Shown one piece after another: positions 21,000 through 33,790 of a stretch of 64,000 nucleotides of DNA. The first letter of the stretch is position 1. Each line of letters starts with the position of its first letter. Source of the stretch: Odobenus rosmarus divergens (Eukaryota > Chordata > Mammalia > Carnivora > Odobenidae); NCBI RefSeq assembly GCF_000321225.1, contig NW_004450324.1, positions 728,622 to 792,621 of the forward strand, given 5' to 3'. The translations under genes and the position numbers were made by a program. Under the pieces are notes generated by a model that was not told the DNA's origin, searched no databases, and saw only the letters and a list, made by a program, of their open reading frames with translations.

Positions 21000-23900
21000 C
21001 CTAACCCTCCTCTCTCCCCTATTTGCTTCCCCTTTCCCTCTTCTCTCTTCGCTTTATTCTCCAGCTAAGCTGACAGAGGCAGCCTTTGAGGGGCATGAAG
21101 TTGGTCCTCTTGGCCTTGCCCTGGAGAAGAAGGCTTAGGGGATGGGGAAGGAAGGGCCTCACCTCCACGTGGGAACGAGGGAGTGGAGCGTGGCAGGAGT
21201 GAAGGGATGGGAGAGGAAGCCCTCTTTCTGGGTCAGAATCCTTTTGCTGGCCAGAGCTACATATGTCATAGCTGTTCTAAATGGGAGGAGATGGCTAACA
21301 GTTTTCTGAGAATATGCAGCTAAAATTGAGCTAGGTGGACCAAAAGTTCTGTATTGCACAAGAGAGGCATTCTGAGCTTACAGATGTGAAGGGCATTTCT
21401 CAGAGATCAAATGTGAGCAGAGGAAGTGTGTCCCAGGGTTTTGTTCTGTTTGTTTCTGAAGAACACTGAGTCACTGAGTCACCCTAAAGCACTAAACAGA
21501 TAGTCAATTTTAGAAAACTCAGGGGTGGTCAAGACTGCGCTGGCCTTGACTTAATGTACCTACTCTCAGACCTCACAGGAACCCTGGCCCCTCTAGGTAC
21601 CTTTATTTGCTTCTTTAACTCACTGATGAGTGAGTGTGCATGTCTCACACTGGATTGCAAAGAGAGTTTATATTTCTAAATTTTTTTTGGTGATAAAATA
21701 CACCAATCCTTTAGATCCCAGGTAACAGCTTTTGAATGAACCTGGTATTTTTTATGTTTTATTTCAAGATGGAACTATCTATACAATGACTCACTCCTTT
21801 GACAATGACCTGTTCTTGAGACTTCAGGGAGGCTTGAGAAAACCTCTAATTAGATCCAGGGAGGCCATGGTCATAAAGCCAGCCCCCAGTTCACATATGA
21901 CCCATGGCTCCCAGCCTTCCTGTCCCCTGTCCCTTCCCCTCAGCTTGGGGGAAATGTGTAGCCTCTTGAGAGTCTGTGGGTTCAGAAGACAAGAAAAGGA
22001 AGGGGCTGACAAAAGCAACGACGTGGGGCCCTTGAACCCAGGTTCTTGGCCCTATCTGTGGTGGGGGTCCAGGAGTTGGGAGCTCAGGCTTCCAGATGGC
22101 TGTGCCCCGCGGTGAAGACATAGATGCAGGCGTCACCGAGCCTAGTTTGGAGGCCTAGTTTCATTGCCTAAACTAGCATGTTCTTGTGGTGCAAATTTAA
22201 TCTCCAGGCACCTCAGGTTTTTTTAACTGAATAACATGGGGGCTATGACGGTATCAGGCTTCTAGGTTATTATGAAAACTACATGAAATAATGGATGAGA
22301 CTGTAAGCTCCACAAAGACAGGACATTGGTTTCAATTGTGCTATCAGCCGAGTCCTCAGGCTCACACCGTTGTTCTCAGCGCTCAGATATTTGCTGGCTA
22401 AATGAAGGGTGCAAACCACTTAGCCCAGGGCTTGCAGCATGGCCAGTGAGCAGAGCATTGCAGCCACTGTGACTCTCCTGGGGATGCTGCTTCCTGATCG
22501 CACCATCTACCAGGAGTTCTTGTGCGGGCTCGCGGGGCCGCTACACTCGCCCGGCCCTCCCACTCTAGTATAAGTCGAGTTTGCCAGTTCCCTTGTATGA
22601 CTCAGTAAGATGGCAGATCTATGCAGTGCGGCCTGTGGGCTTGGGGCTGCAGGTCTACTGCTGGGGCCTTCGGTCTGCTGAGGATGAGGCCAGGCCTGGG
22701 CAGGGTGCCAAGCTGAGGCATTTCAAACAGCAGGAGTCCTGGAAGGCTTGAGGCCAGGCTGTTAGGTGCTGAGGAAGGGGTCCAAGGGGGAAGTGGCAGG
22801 AAGCCAAAGGCAAAATGTGCCTGGTTTATTTTAGGAACTTTCCCAGGACCAGTCCCGTACCCACAAAAGCAGAAAAACATTTTTCTTTTCTTTTTTTCTC
22901 TGTATTCTCCTCTCTCCTGATTGTGTGAATTCTATTGTCCAAACACAGAACCAAGCCTAGTACCATTCGCTCTACAGCTGAGCCATGGTTTGGATTCCCT
23001 GGGCTCTTGCTATTTGGAGAGAAACCTGAACCGCCCATTGACCCATTGTTTCCATGAGAAATTCATTCTCAATTCCAAACAGATGATTAATGGTGTAGGT
23101 CTCAGAATGAAACCCCTTCTATACCCTGTCCTGGAATCCTGACAAATCGGGCTTGATTTCGGTGGCAGGCACTGGGGACTTGTGTTTGCATAATAAAGAT
23201 GTTGCAGGCCCTCAGGGAGAGTGAAGGCAGACTCAGGGCTATCAGGTCCAGACAGATAATTCTCGAATAAACTGGAACGATCAAACTGGAGGCCAAAGGC
23301 ATTTCTGCTGCTTCACATACTAGAAAGTGCTCTAGTCAGGTAAGAACTCAACTTGAAGAAAGAGTGCAGATGCATCTGCTGGTCCCGAGGGCGGCTGAGT
23401 TTCCGCAGCAAGGAACATCTTGACCGCGGCCATCTAAGTGTTCATAGTCTCTCCCAGACAGTTTCCCGAAGGGAGTCTGGGGCCCGTTCCTGGGGCAAGA
23501 AGCTTAGTGAATGAGCAGAGAAGGCCATGGAAAGATGTGCACCACTAGGAGTGTGATGGAAACACAGAGAGGGGAGTCCTTCTGGAGGTACCTCATCAAA
23601 GATTTATCATGCTGGTGAGAGAGCCGTGACTGGGGCTGCGTCGGGGTTGGGGAGAGGGAAGATGACCAGATCACTCTTTGGCAGCCAAGGACTGACCCAA
23701 AGGGATGCGGGCTGTCGGGAAAGAAGCCCATGGGTAGCTGGCAGGACTGTTGGTACCCACCGCCTCCTGGCTGCCACAAGCGCCCTGGGCCCCGCCCCGC
23801 CTGAATGTAACCTTCTTGGCTACTATCGGAACCAGGGTTACATTTATAGAGACTTCTGGAATACACAAGATTTGAAATTAGGGGATTCAACCAATGGATT

Positions 23901-25300
23901 TCAGCTTGGGGTCTCCTCCCATCTTCCCCCTAATGGGAAAGTGAAAGGAGGAATATGAGGAGCTGGCCAGATGGGTGCAAATGTTAACGGACCAAACAGG
24001 TTACCTAAGGTGCTTCCAGTTAGTTCCCTGCCACCCCTTACTAGCTACAGCAAACTGATTTGACAAAGCTTCACCCAAAGGGCAGCCAGATGGCTTCCCG
24101 CTGCCTCTGTCCCCTCTCCCTGCCCACAATAAGAATGCTAGGAACCGTGGCCAAAGGATTGGGGGAAAAAAAGAAATAGGACATTGGGGGTTGGTCCAAT
24201 GCAATAGAGCTTTTCACGGGCCATCCGGACGCTGTGTTTCTCTGGATCACTGCCGTTCCCTTCACAGCTTATAAAATATGATGGCCTGTCCCAGTTACAC
24301 TCAGCAGTGAAGGCTGAGGGTGAAACCGCGTAAGAGAAGTTAAAAGGAATTCCTAAACCTACCCCTCACCGGTGGTGGTTTCCACCTCACCCACATCCCT
24401 GCCCCCACCCCATCCAGGAGAGTTGCCAGAGAAGAGCCAAAGTTTCCACTCCCCAGTGGAAGCTTCCAGGCCCCAAGGTGACTCAGTGGATCTGCAGGGG
24501 GAGGGAGAAGGACCAAGGGTGGGAAACACACGGGCACATCCGTTCAATCCGGAGGTAACCTTGGCGCACCGGATTGGCGGAAGAGATCTTCACGTTTCAG
24601 CGTGGCTCTGATACTCTGCGCCCCGGGGGAGGGTATCTGTGGTCCCAGCCCCTCACTTTCCCGTCTGCAAAACGTGGTTCCTAATCCCTGTTCCCATCTC
24701 AATAAGGAGATAAAATCCAACAAACGCTGAAAGGTGTTGAAGCCTTGGAGCAGATTTCCACAGAAGGAGCAGGCTCATAAGTGTGTTTCAGGCCACAGGC
24801 CAAGGACAGTCCTCACAAATGGGAAGGGAATTAGGGGCCCGGGGCTGGAGAATGTTGGCCGTGGAGGTGTGGGGGTGGCGGTCATCTTCTCCTGGCCTAC
24901 AGGGGTGGAGCCAGGGAGGACTCTTTTAAATCCCTGTTGGTGTGTAGTAGTCACGTTCCGCCAGACAGAAAGGCCACCTTGTCCTGCTTCAGCACCGGCA
25001 GGTAAAACTTGGTCGGCCTGTCTCCTCCTCCACAGCTCGCGACTCTAGCCCCGTGGCCAAAGCCTGAAATCCCCCCCGCTCACGACGCTACCCAGGCAAA
25101 GAAATGTCCCTAAGCAGATTCGCCTCAAAGGGTGCCAGGAATTTGGAATTCGGGTGTAATTCATCTTCCAAAGACTGAATAAGTGGTTTTTTGTTTTGTT
25201 TTGTTTTGTTTTTTGTTTCTTTGCCATTCAGCTCTTTGTATTAGGTTTGGTTTGACCGTTGTTTCAGGCTTTATTGAAATTTGTCCCGCCCCCTCCCCCC
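21000..25300. other. Intergenic DNA, mostly unique, no gene recognised
   Basis: Apart from an L2 piece (22285-22410) I see no clear repeat. The part from about 23350 to 25100 is G/C-richer. Open frames up to 128 codons on both strands carry no known motif. I looked here for further exons of the decayed dehydrogenase (NNAG, YxxxK and IEPG codons on the minus strand) and found none convincing. Confidence 0.5.
22285..22410 (+). repeat. L2 3'-end fragment
   Basis: It contains gactgtaagctccacaaaga, caggacattgg and gatatttgctggctaaatga, the typical 3' end of L2 in + orientation. Confidence 0.6.
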
Positions 25301-25304
25301 CCAG

Positions 25305-25543
25305 GCAGGGTGGGTCAGTCAGTCAGTCAACACCTGCGACCAGAGAGCCTTACCACTCACGTTCCTGTCTCAGAAAAGGGATGGATAATGATGCAGAATT
25401 CTTCTTCATAATTATGTGTAGCCAGCAAATTCCTCAAACCCGTTGTCACATCTAGTTATAAAGACATGCCTGCCTCGGAGGTGCCTCCCTCCAGGTCCAC
25501 CTCCAGGGAGCAGCACGAACAAAGAAAGAAGTATGGAAGCCAA
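25305..25543 (-). pseudogene. Decayed SDR9C-type dehydrogenase exon (RDH16/DHRS9-like)
   Basis: On the minus strand, a hydrophobic stretch (SILLSLFVLL) leads into HLRGRHVFITRCDNGF. This matches the conserved start of retinol dehydrogenases (HLR, VFIT, CD, GF). One extra base near 25435-25448 then shifts the frame. Past it the next codons read GNLLA (25421-25433), and after a few diverged codons SETG (25363-25374), where DHRS9 has TESES. Further on, LTDP lies near 25311-25322, where DHRS9 has VTDP. In-frame stops, the frameshift, a shortened middle and the G-to-R change in TGxxxGxG rule out function. At protein level it is nearer the RDH16 type (11 of 16 matching) than the DHRS9 in this window (7 of 16). 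It lies 16 kb downstream of DHRS9 on the same strand. No further exon was found. Confidence 0.7.
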
Positions 25544-25559
25544 AGTGATTATTGGGGCC

Positions 25560-26970
25560 GGAGTGACAGGATGGAGAGACTGTAAGGAAATGATACGCAC
25601 AATTAGTGGCCTGGCAAGTTTACAGACATTACTCAGTAAGCTCCCCCATGAGCTCCCTGAATGCCCTGGTGGGGGCTTTGTAGCAAATGGTAGCTTTTTA
25701 TACATTTTAGTGGCAATGGAAATAGAGCAAGTGCAGTTGATTGACGGAACTGAGTAGAGCCTATTTATCCATCCCCGAGCTTTTGTTAGAGAGGGGAGGT
25801 GAAAATGTCTTTAGCGCTCCGTGGTCTCTGCTCCTCGTGGACACCCCCGCCATCTTTCTCTCTCGTCTGAAAAGTGCTTTGGCTCTGGCACAGGGAGGTC
25901 AGTGGGAGAAACCAAGTGAAGGTCAACCTTTTTCTTTCTCCTTTATTTTTTGTTCGTCATGGTTAGTGGCTGAATTTTTAAAAAGGTCCCAAAGCATGAA
26001 GTGGGCAACTTGAGTATTCTAATTTGCATATTCATGTCAAACCTGTGTTGCCAGCGCTCAGTTATTTCAAAGGCTGTTGCCAAGGGCCCAGCTTTGAAGG
26101 GCCTCTGCATGTAGGGGGGCACCTATTCTCAAAATGAGAACACCCCACCGCTCCCCTTCTTTCCGCTGTGCTTGGGGCTTCCCCCAGTGGAATGAATGGC
26201 AGCTTCTCCAAGTGGCTGACTTCACCCATCCATGCTTCTTTCTCCATGAAGGCATTTAAGCACGGTGAGCTGTGGGCACAGGACTTTGGAGATGGGGATG
26301 ATTTTTCTCTTATGCCTGTGTTTTTAATCACCTGCTTGTTCTTTTAAAAACTACATTTATTCATTGATTGATTGTGTTCAGTGTTATTCTGGGTTATGCT
26401 AGGGGCTAGCGATAGCAGGGAGCACGATGGTTTGCCATCAGACCCAGGAGACCTGCTCTTTGTGTTCTCATAGCAGTAAACTAGAGCAATGCCAGATTGA
26501 GAGGGTCTGAAAGGAAGAATTCTAGAGTAAGAAAAAGCTATTAAACAAAGAAAGGTGTTTGTTTCGAAGCATGGTAGGTTTTGATCCATTAGAAGTGATA
26601 ACTTCTCAGGGGCAGAGGAACAGACTGTGGTCCTTCCCAGTCAGAGCAAACTGGAACGGCAGATCTCTGCGTGGAATCCCAGGGGTTTTATGAGCATCGG
26701 GTGCCCCCTAGCGTCCAAATGGCACCACTGGGTTTGCATGCTTTAATCTTGACAAAAATGGAGCACAGGTGAGAGAGTGAGGCGGGGGAAATCTCACTCC
26801 TTTACCATTTGTTCCCTGGAGCCTGGGGTGTTGCAGGGAAGGAATAGGGGAAGGGAGGGGACCAGCTTCGGGAAGCAGCTGTGTCTTGTCCCCAAACCAT
26901 TCGGAGAAAGGGCTGACCTCGTCTAGGGCTTCCTTACCCAGTATGACCAAGACGAGAACAGGTCCATGCA
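25560..26970. other. Intergenic DNA upstream of the decayed dehydrogenase exon
   Basis: Unique-looking DNA with no repeat recognised. An octamer-type ATTTGCAT lies at 26022-26029. No coding exon seen. Confidence 0.45.
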
Positions 26971-26974
26971 GTGA

Positions 26975-27125
26975 AAAGAGGCTGGATTTGGGAATTAAAG
27001 ACACTAGAGCTCAACTCCTAATTTAGCCACTAACCAACAGTGTGACCTTGGACTAAATGCTTAATCTTTTTGATGGTGATACCTTCTATGTGGTGGCAGG
27101 ATTAAGTGTATTTCAGGGTTAGGAG
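26975..27125 (+). repeat. MIR element
   Basis: It contains gagctcaactcctaatttag, gtgtgaccttggactaaatg and a degraded 3' part. Confidence 0.55.
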
Positions 27126-27437
27126 GAGAATGAGACAAGTATGAGAGGTACTGCTGCCTCTCAGGAAACCCTGACCCCCTTTGTGTCTTGCCTGGCCCTC
27201 CTCCCCAGTTTGAAACAGCTTCCCAGATCCAATTCACTTGACACACAGGTAGATGGGCTGGCTTCATTAATATACTATTTCTATCTATAAAAATACTATA
27301 AGGGCTTGTGGGTTTTGTTTTTGTTTTTTTGTTTTTTGTTTTAATTGGTTTTGAAAAGTAAATCTTCCTTAAACTTGGCCTTAAAAGAGCTCAAGCAACC
27401 ATTTCCTGGTGAGATGTAGCCATTTGCTCTTTGGTAA

Positions 27438-27545
27438 TTATTTTTTTTTAAATTTTATTTTGTTAGGTTATGTTAATCACCATACATCATTAGTTTTCGA
27501 TGTAGTGTTCCAGGATTCATCGGTTGCGTGCCCTCTTTAATACCA
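27438..27545 (-). mobile_element. L1 3'-end fragment, carnivore type
   Basis: A short minus-strand piece with ggttatgttaatcaccatac, atcattagttttcgatg and gtgttccaggattcatcgg. It matches the L1 tails at 54980 and 56936 and is strongly 5' truncated. Confidence 0.75.
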
Positions 27546-28133
27546 CTGAGCGTTCAAGCTTGCGCCACCTGCTGGCCAAATGAGGTGATCCACTATTGGG
27601 CTGCCAGGCAGTCGCTGGCGGGGGACCTCCCCACAGTGAGAATTCTCCTCCTCCTGATACAGAGCTTCTGGCTTCGTTAAAAGTCGTACATACATTTTCC
27701 TAACGATCCACTCCAGTGTAATATCAAAATATTTTCCTAACAAATCTTGAATCTTCTTAGTTTCTATTTTCTTTTATCTTTGCTTGGGGGAGTTGTTTTT
27801 TTTTTTTTTTTAAATCACAAAGGAGTTTGGATCAATTAGAAAACACTCTCCTGCTTTCCATTTTTAGTATGGAGGAAGAAAAGAAGGGTACCTAGGCCAC
27901 CTACCCTAGCCTAGGTAGCATTGGAAAATGTGAAAATATTTTACAGGCTAACTTCTCTTACGGTAGACTTAAGTCCTACTCCCCTAGAGGAAAGGGGAAT
28001 AAATTAGAACACACGAATGTCATTCTGAAAACTTGCCTTGTGTGGGAGGGAAGGGGCAGGAGGAATGGAGACATCCATAAGTCATCCATAAGTGAACCAG
28101 GATTGGGTTCCACGTCAGTCAGGTCAGGGGCGG

Positions 28134-28160
28134 AGTGTGTGTGTGTGTGTGTGTGTGTGT
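28134..28160. repeat. (GT)n microsatellite
   Basis: About 13 uninterrupted GT units, next to a MIR fragment. Confidence 0.95.
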
Positions 28161-28315
28161 CCTTGGGCATGACACTCAAATCTTTGGTTTTCTTATCTGT
28201 AAAATGATTCATCGTAATAGCACCTGCTATAAGGTTGTTGAGAAGATTATATCACATAATGCATTGTAGCACACATCACATAAAAATGTTCAATACATGG
28301 TATGACTTTCTATGA
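28161..28315 (+). repeat. MIR element
   Basis: It contains ttcttatctgtaaaatgatt, atagcacctgctataaggtt and gttgagaagatt in + orientation. Confidence 0.65.
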
Positions 28316-29394
28316 TTACTCATTCACTTTCTTTCTGCACTAACTTGTTTTGGGTTCATAATGTACCTTTTGCAAGCTTCCTTGGCAACTTACAGAAGGA
28401 ACAGGTGTCTTACTTCACTTCCTGCTGAAATGGAAGAGCAGTTGCTACTTTAACCATCTAGGGATGAAATGTAGAGGGAGATCTTATGCAATCCTGCAAT
28501 AGGACATTTTGCCAGCCCTCGACTTGGCTCCGAAAACAGAAGACACTCAGGAAATGCTCGTCACCTAACTTAGAGCCAAATACAATGCTAACCACTAGGA
28601 AATAGGCTGGTACTTACACGTGCAGGCATCCTCAGACGTAGCCTCTTATCAGCACACTGCTTCTGGGAGCTGAGGGGCCGTCCCAAGTGGAGCCCCCCTG
28701 GTTTGCTCTTAGTTTTGGGTTTAAATGGAGACACTTGTACCAAAAAGCCGTAAGACAGGTCCCCCAAATGGTGTTTCTGTTGTCATCCCCAGGCTGCTGT
28801 GTCACCTAAAAAAGGACCTGGACCTCCCAATTATGTCACACCCATTTCTTTTTTTTAATCCCACAGTACCCTTGTCACAGTGTTCGGGTTGAGTGTCAAG
28901 TTCAAAACCCAACCACAATATTTCCTGCGGTTTCCACAGCATTTCATTACACAGTGCTAAAAAAGTTCAAGGGGGAAATGCTGTGTCATTATCTAGGAGA
29001 AGAGCAATGGTTTCAGCTAATTTATGGTGGCACAAAGAATATCAGACCTAAATTCACCAAAGATTTTGTATAAGAACGTGTTCTCACATCAAGATGATTG
29101 TGATGGTTATTTTTGATGGTAGTTTTCATAGTTCAAAACTCCATATGGAAGACCAAGTGAATCTACTTCACTCATAAAAGGTAAGACTTCTCATTGCTGT
29201 GGCTTAGATGTTCTAAAAATGTATACGCAGAGAGCAAGACGGACCCTTAGCAGCATCTGTTGCTGGTGGCTGCCTCTGGGAGAGGCTGTCCAGAGCGGGA
29301 GCAGGTTGTCCTGACTGCTGCCCCCCAGCTCTAGATGCTGCCTGAGCTACTACGGTCCTAGTATCCTACTTGAGCTCTACTTTCTTTTGCAGCC

Positions 29395-29505
29395 CCCCTG
29401 CAAGGTCGTCGTGTGAGGAGTAAATGAGGTACTCATGCATGCAAAATAATTAACGCCGTGCCATGCATGTAGTAGTTGCTCAATATTTGGTAATATCACT
29501 ATCAT
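29395..29505 (+). repeat. MIR 3' fragment
   Basis: It contains aggagtaaatgaggtactca, gccgtgccatgcatgtagta and gttgctcaatatttgg. Confidence 0.55.
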
Positions 29506-30124
29506 CATCTCATTTCTGCAACTCTTCAGGGATGATGATGGTGGAGTTCTTAGAGCTCTATAGGTCCCTCTCTGGGATCAGTCTTCCTTCTCTTATCTTT
29601 CTCACAAAAGAAGGAACCCATGTCTTATCTGAGCCTTGCTCTATTGGGAAAATGACAGATAATCTTGTTGCAGTCTCCCTATCTTTCAGGGCTTCTGTTC
29701 CTTTTTTTTAAATTAGAAGATGAGTCAGAGATCTGAAGGGTCTTGCAACTCTGCTACTCCAATTCTAACACATGTCAAGTAACTGGCGTCCTTGTCAGGC
29801 CAGTCCTCCAGCTTTGTCACAGTGCCTCAGGCAGGCAGAGTGGGTATTGAGAAAATGGTGACCAAAGGACATTTTGTGTGACAGTTTTGCTCTCCCACAG
29901 GTCTTGGTTCTTTTCCCTTTCATCATTCTGAGTGCTCTGCTGTGAATCCAATCCCTTCTTATCAAACTTAACTTCAAAAACGAGAAAGAACAAAACTCAG
30001 AATATTGCTCTTGTCCTTGTCTTTGGCCAGTCCATTCAAATAACAGGTCAAGATGGGGCTGACCCGTAGCTAAGTTCTGCCATGGACATCTCAGCTAATT
30101 TGAGAAGGTGCCAACAAAATAAAC

Positions 30125-30350
30125 AGTAACAACAGCTAACATTTATGGAGCACTGTGCTAAGCTTTGACATGCATTCACTAGTTTAATTCTTGTAATTTT
30201 CTGAGGTAGGTATTCTTGTTATCCCCAGTCTGTAGGTGAGAAAACTGGGGTTTAGAGCCAGTAAAGCCAGTGCTAAGGGCAGAGTGAGGTTTTGACTCCA
30301 GCAGCTTGATCCAAGAGTCTTTGTTCTTAACCACATGTGAAGCACTTCTA
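30125..30350 (-). repeat. MIR element
   Basis: It contains gctaacatttatggagcact, aggtaggtattcttgttatc and gtgagaaaactgggg. Confidence 0.7.
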
Positions 30351-30479
30351 GGCAGATTTATCACAGTTTTTTTAAAGGTGATCATCTGGGAAAGATGCTT
30401 AGAATCAAGAAGGCGGACTAGATGAGCTCGCTAGGATTGCTTTACTCCATGATTTTGCCCAAACAATGCCATGTTAATA

Positions 30480-30891
30480 CCATCATATGGTTCTGTAACA
30501 AAGTAGCACAAACTTTGGCTTAAACAACAGAAATCTATTTTCTCCCAGTTCTGGAGGCTAGAATTTGGAAATCAAGATGCTGGCAGGGTTGGTCCTTCCT
30601 GATGGCTGTGAGGGAGGCCTCTGGTCCAGGCTTCTCTCCTTGGCTTGTAGATGGCTCTCTTCTTCCCGTGTCTCTTCACATTGCCTTCCCTCAAGGTGTG
30701 CTTGTCTCTGTGTCTAAATTTCCCTTTTCATAAGGACACCAGTCATATTGGATTAAGGCCTAACTTAATGACCTCACTTTAGCTTGATCACCTCTGTAAA
30801 GACCCTATCTCCAGATAAGGTCACATTCTGAGGTACTTGGGCTCCAGCATACCTATTTTTGTGGGGGGACAAAATTTAATCCATGACAGCT
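30480..30891 (-). mobile_element. MLT1-type LTR (MaLR)
   Basis: It contains cccagttctggaggctagaa, ataaggacaccagtcatatt, tctccagataaggtcacatt and aatttaatccatgacag, the reverse complement of MLT1A-like LTRs. It is an ancient solo LTR with no coding part. Confidence 0.75.
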
Positions 30892-30899
30892 CCTCTCTG

Positions 30900-33615
30900 T
30901 CATTTCAAAGTAATGACCAGCCTTGTAACTCCATTTCCCCACAGCAGGGAAGTGTTTTACTTAACAGAGAACTGTCCAGGAGGGTTAGCTTTTGGAATCA
31001 AACAGGGCAAGTTCGTTAATGCCTCATTTGTGACTTTTAGCCAATAGTCAAGTAAGTAGATCTCTGGGTACTCATCCACAAAAATAGAAAGGACAGGTTT
31101 AAGAAATAAATAAAGGAAAAGGTTTCAGTCAGTGGCTAACTTTTAGAAGCCCTTGACTGTTGATGATGTGTAACAGACTCTCAGTGAATCAAACACCATT
31201 CAGGAGTCAGATATCCCCCAAAAGAGGATGCAGTGTTTTCTAACTGGTTTCCTAAAAGAGTTAATTAACCTCTCATAGAGGAGCTGCTTACCTTCAGAAT
31301 CACTTATTAATGCATTGGAGATTCCACTTGTAACCACTAGTGCTGATAAATAGCATTATGCTCTTAAGAACTGCTTATTCTCAATGCAATTATCTCCTTT
31401 CTTATTTTATCCAGGGTAAGGATCATTGCTGCACTAAATTAGAGAGGAAACAAGGGTATAGGAAATGCAAATTTTAAGATACATTTATTGAAAGAATGAC
31501 AGCACCATGATTTAATGACTTTATACACTGGTTAAGTCAAGGGCTGAAGAAGTAAAATGATGGAATCACAGCTGTATATTGCCTCAGGCTGGGCCAGATT
31601 TAAAAAGGAAACTGTGAGCATTTGTTTTATATATTGCTACTTTTTTGTTCATTGAAATTTGAGCATATTATTGAGAAAAGTAGAAAAAAATCGGTCGAGT
31701 CTAACACTGCTACCATTTGTGTAAGAATGAGTGCAAGGAGGGTATCTGTGTATTACTACTTATCTACATGTCCCAGGAAAGATACACAAGAAGCTCCTAG
31801 CTAGGGACTAGAGGTCTAGTGGGAGAAAAATGATGTTCTCACTATATGGTCTTTGCAGAGCTTTATTTATTTAAACCATATCCATTTTTGAAAGTCCATG
31901 TTTCGGATAACTGCACACACACAACTTAACTAGTCAAGGACACACAGGTTCCAAGGTCCTTCCAGCCTCCCCTTCCCTGTGCTGGCCCTGGGGCTGCCTT
32001 TAGGCACCGTCTGGAGTGTAGTCTAAGTTCATCTGGAAGTCTATAAATGTGGCTTTGAGCACCTGTCTCCTTTGTCCTTGTCAGGCTAAGGTGAGCTTTC
32101 AAGGCTTGAAGAAATGAAGTTGCAGACCTTATGAGAAGTGGGGTGAGAGGCATTTGGCTTGTTGTCCTGTCAGGCTTTAGGGACTGGAAGTTCTTAGCTG
32201 TCCATGCACTTGTATGTGTCACATCTGAGGAAAACCCATTGCCCCAGTCATAGAATCTTAAGTGTGTGAGAGTCTTGAAATGTCAAGCAAGTCAGCCACC
32301 ATGACCCTTCTTGAATCCTTTTCTCCAGCAACTCCATCCCAATGGCTGTCCTTCCTGTGATTGTCTACCAGCCATGCTTACTCTTCATCAAGCTCTCCTT
32401 GGCAAAAAACTCCTCCTTTATATGGTGTTGGACTTGAACTCTACATAACTTCCACCCATGACCCTGCCCTACTATTTTATGCCTCCTGGAATGAGTTTAA
32501 TTTCTGCTTCACGGGGAGGATCCTTCAAGTGGCTGCCCTGTCTCCTATTTCTTCTTTCAAGTAACTCCAGAGTCTTCAGCTCTCCTTCCTCTAAGCTGAT
32601 CTTCATATAACCTTGATCTTCTGGCCACCCTCTTTGGAATGTCTGTGACTATAAAAGACCGGGGTTCCCAACAGTGAAGGCAATATTTTCCCAGTGCTCT
32701 GAGCAGCTGAGAATATACATAGCTATCATCAACCTTCCTCTGTATGTTGTAAATTTAAAATTTAAACCAAGATCAAAGCATCATTTACTTATTTTTTCCC
32801 TGCGGGAGTGGCGGGTGGGGGTGAGCAGTTACATCATACCATTACATCACACTGTTGACTTGCTTTGAGCTGACTATTGCATAAAACTCCTCAGTATTTC
32901 CACAACATGGCTCTGAATGCCATGCTTGCTTTTTTTTGGAACCACAGCAGAGACCTGCATCTTTCCCTATATCATTTCCTCTTATTAGCCCATGGTTAGA
33001 ACTCAGATTTTAAACCCAGATTCTACCTTCTTAGGTATTCCCCTCGTGGGTTAACAAACCTGCCTCTGTGTCTTCATCTAAATCAATGATAAAAAGCGCT
33101 GCTCTGGGGGACAGAACTCAGATCAGATTCAGTTCTACTTTGGAAGTGAAAGAGTGGCTAGTGTGGGGAGGGAGCCCACACAAGACTTGAGTACTTGCAG
33201 AGTTTCCTGACCAGGTACTTACGTTTTTTTCGTTCAGAATGAGCACTGGAATTTGTTAAGTATGGAGATAATTGTTTGTATTTTTGCTCATGAAGAAAAG
33301 CCCTGTTTCTAGAAAGGTGTTAGCAGCTAGGAGTGGAGAGCATGTAGAAGAATGACAAGAGCCTGCAGACCCTTGCCAATCATTTCTCTCAAGGCTTCAA
33401 GAACAGAGAGAAGGGGCCCAGGGGTCACTGGCCAGGAGGTTTGTCTTATGCTTTCAGCACTCAGAGTTTTAGAGTTTTTCATTTAAAATGGCTGCAGAGT
33501 TCCAGGAAGAACTTTAAGTAAGCATTTTAAGTTTTAAAATTCACTAACTTTTCTTTCCTTCCTTCATTTTTTTCCTTGGGAACTCGTATTTTAGGGACTT
33601 AGGGAGAATTTAGGA
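30900..33615. other. Intergenic DNA without recognised gene
   Basis: A/T-rich unique DNA; short random open frames only. Nothing else supported. Confidence 0.45.
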
Positions 33616-33619
33616 ATCA

Positions 33620-33790
33620 TAGATTATTAGAGTTGAGTGAATCTTGGCTATTAGGCTCCTCATTTGTGAAACGGGACAGTAAAAGTACGTGTTGTATAAA
33701 AGTTGTAAAGACTACATGAGAAAATGCATGGACAGTACTCTGAGTGGATGCTGGCTCATTTTAAAGGTTCAGTGAACATGAACTGTTACT
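33620..33790 (+). repeat. MIR fragment
   Basis: It contains gctcctcatttgtgaaacgg, gacagtaaaagtacgtgttg and a spacing typical of the MIR 3' half. Confidence 0.45.

Noticed and set aside
21732..22115. 127-codon + frame.
   Set aside because: No motif or homology recognised, and the opposite strand is also open. Treated as chance.
22440..22570. Short + frame starting MASEQSIAATVTLLGMLLPD.
   Set aside because: It looks protein-like at first but is only 43 codons, with no homology I can name and no splice sites. Not supported as an exon.
23504..23958. Overlapping frames of 110-128 codons on both strands.
   Set aside because: Both strands open in the same G/C-richer stretch, with low-complexity Pro/Gly/Ser content and no known domain.
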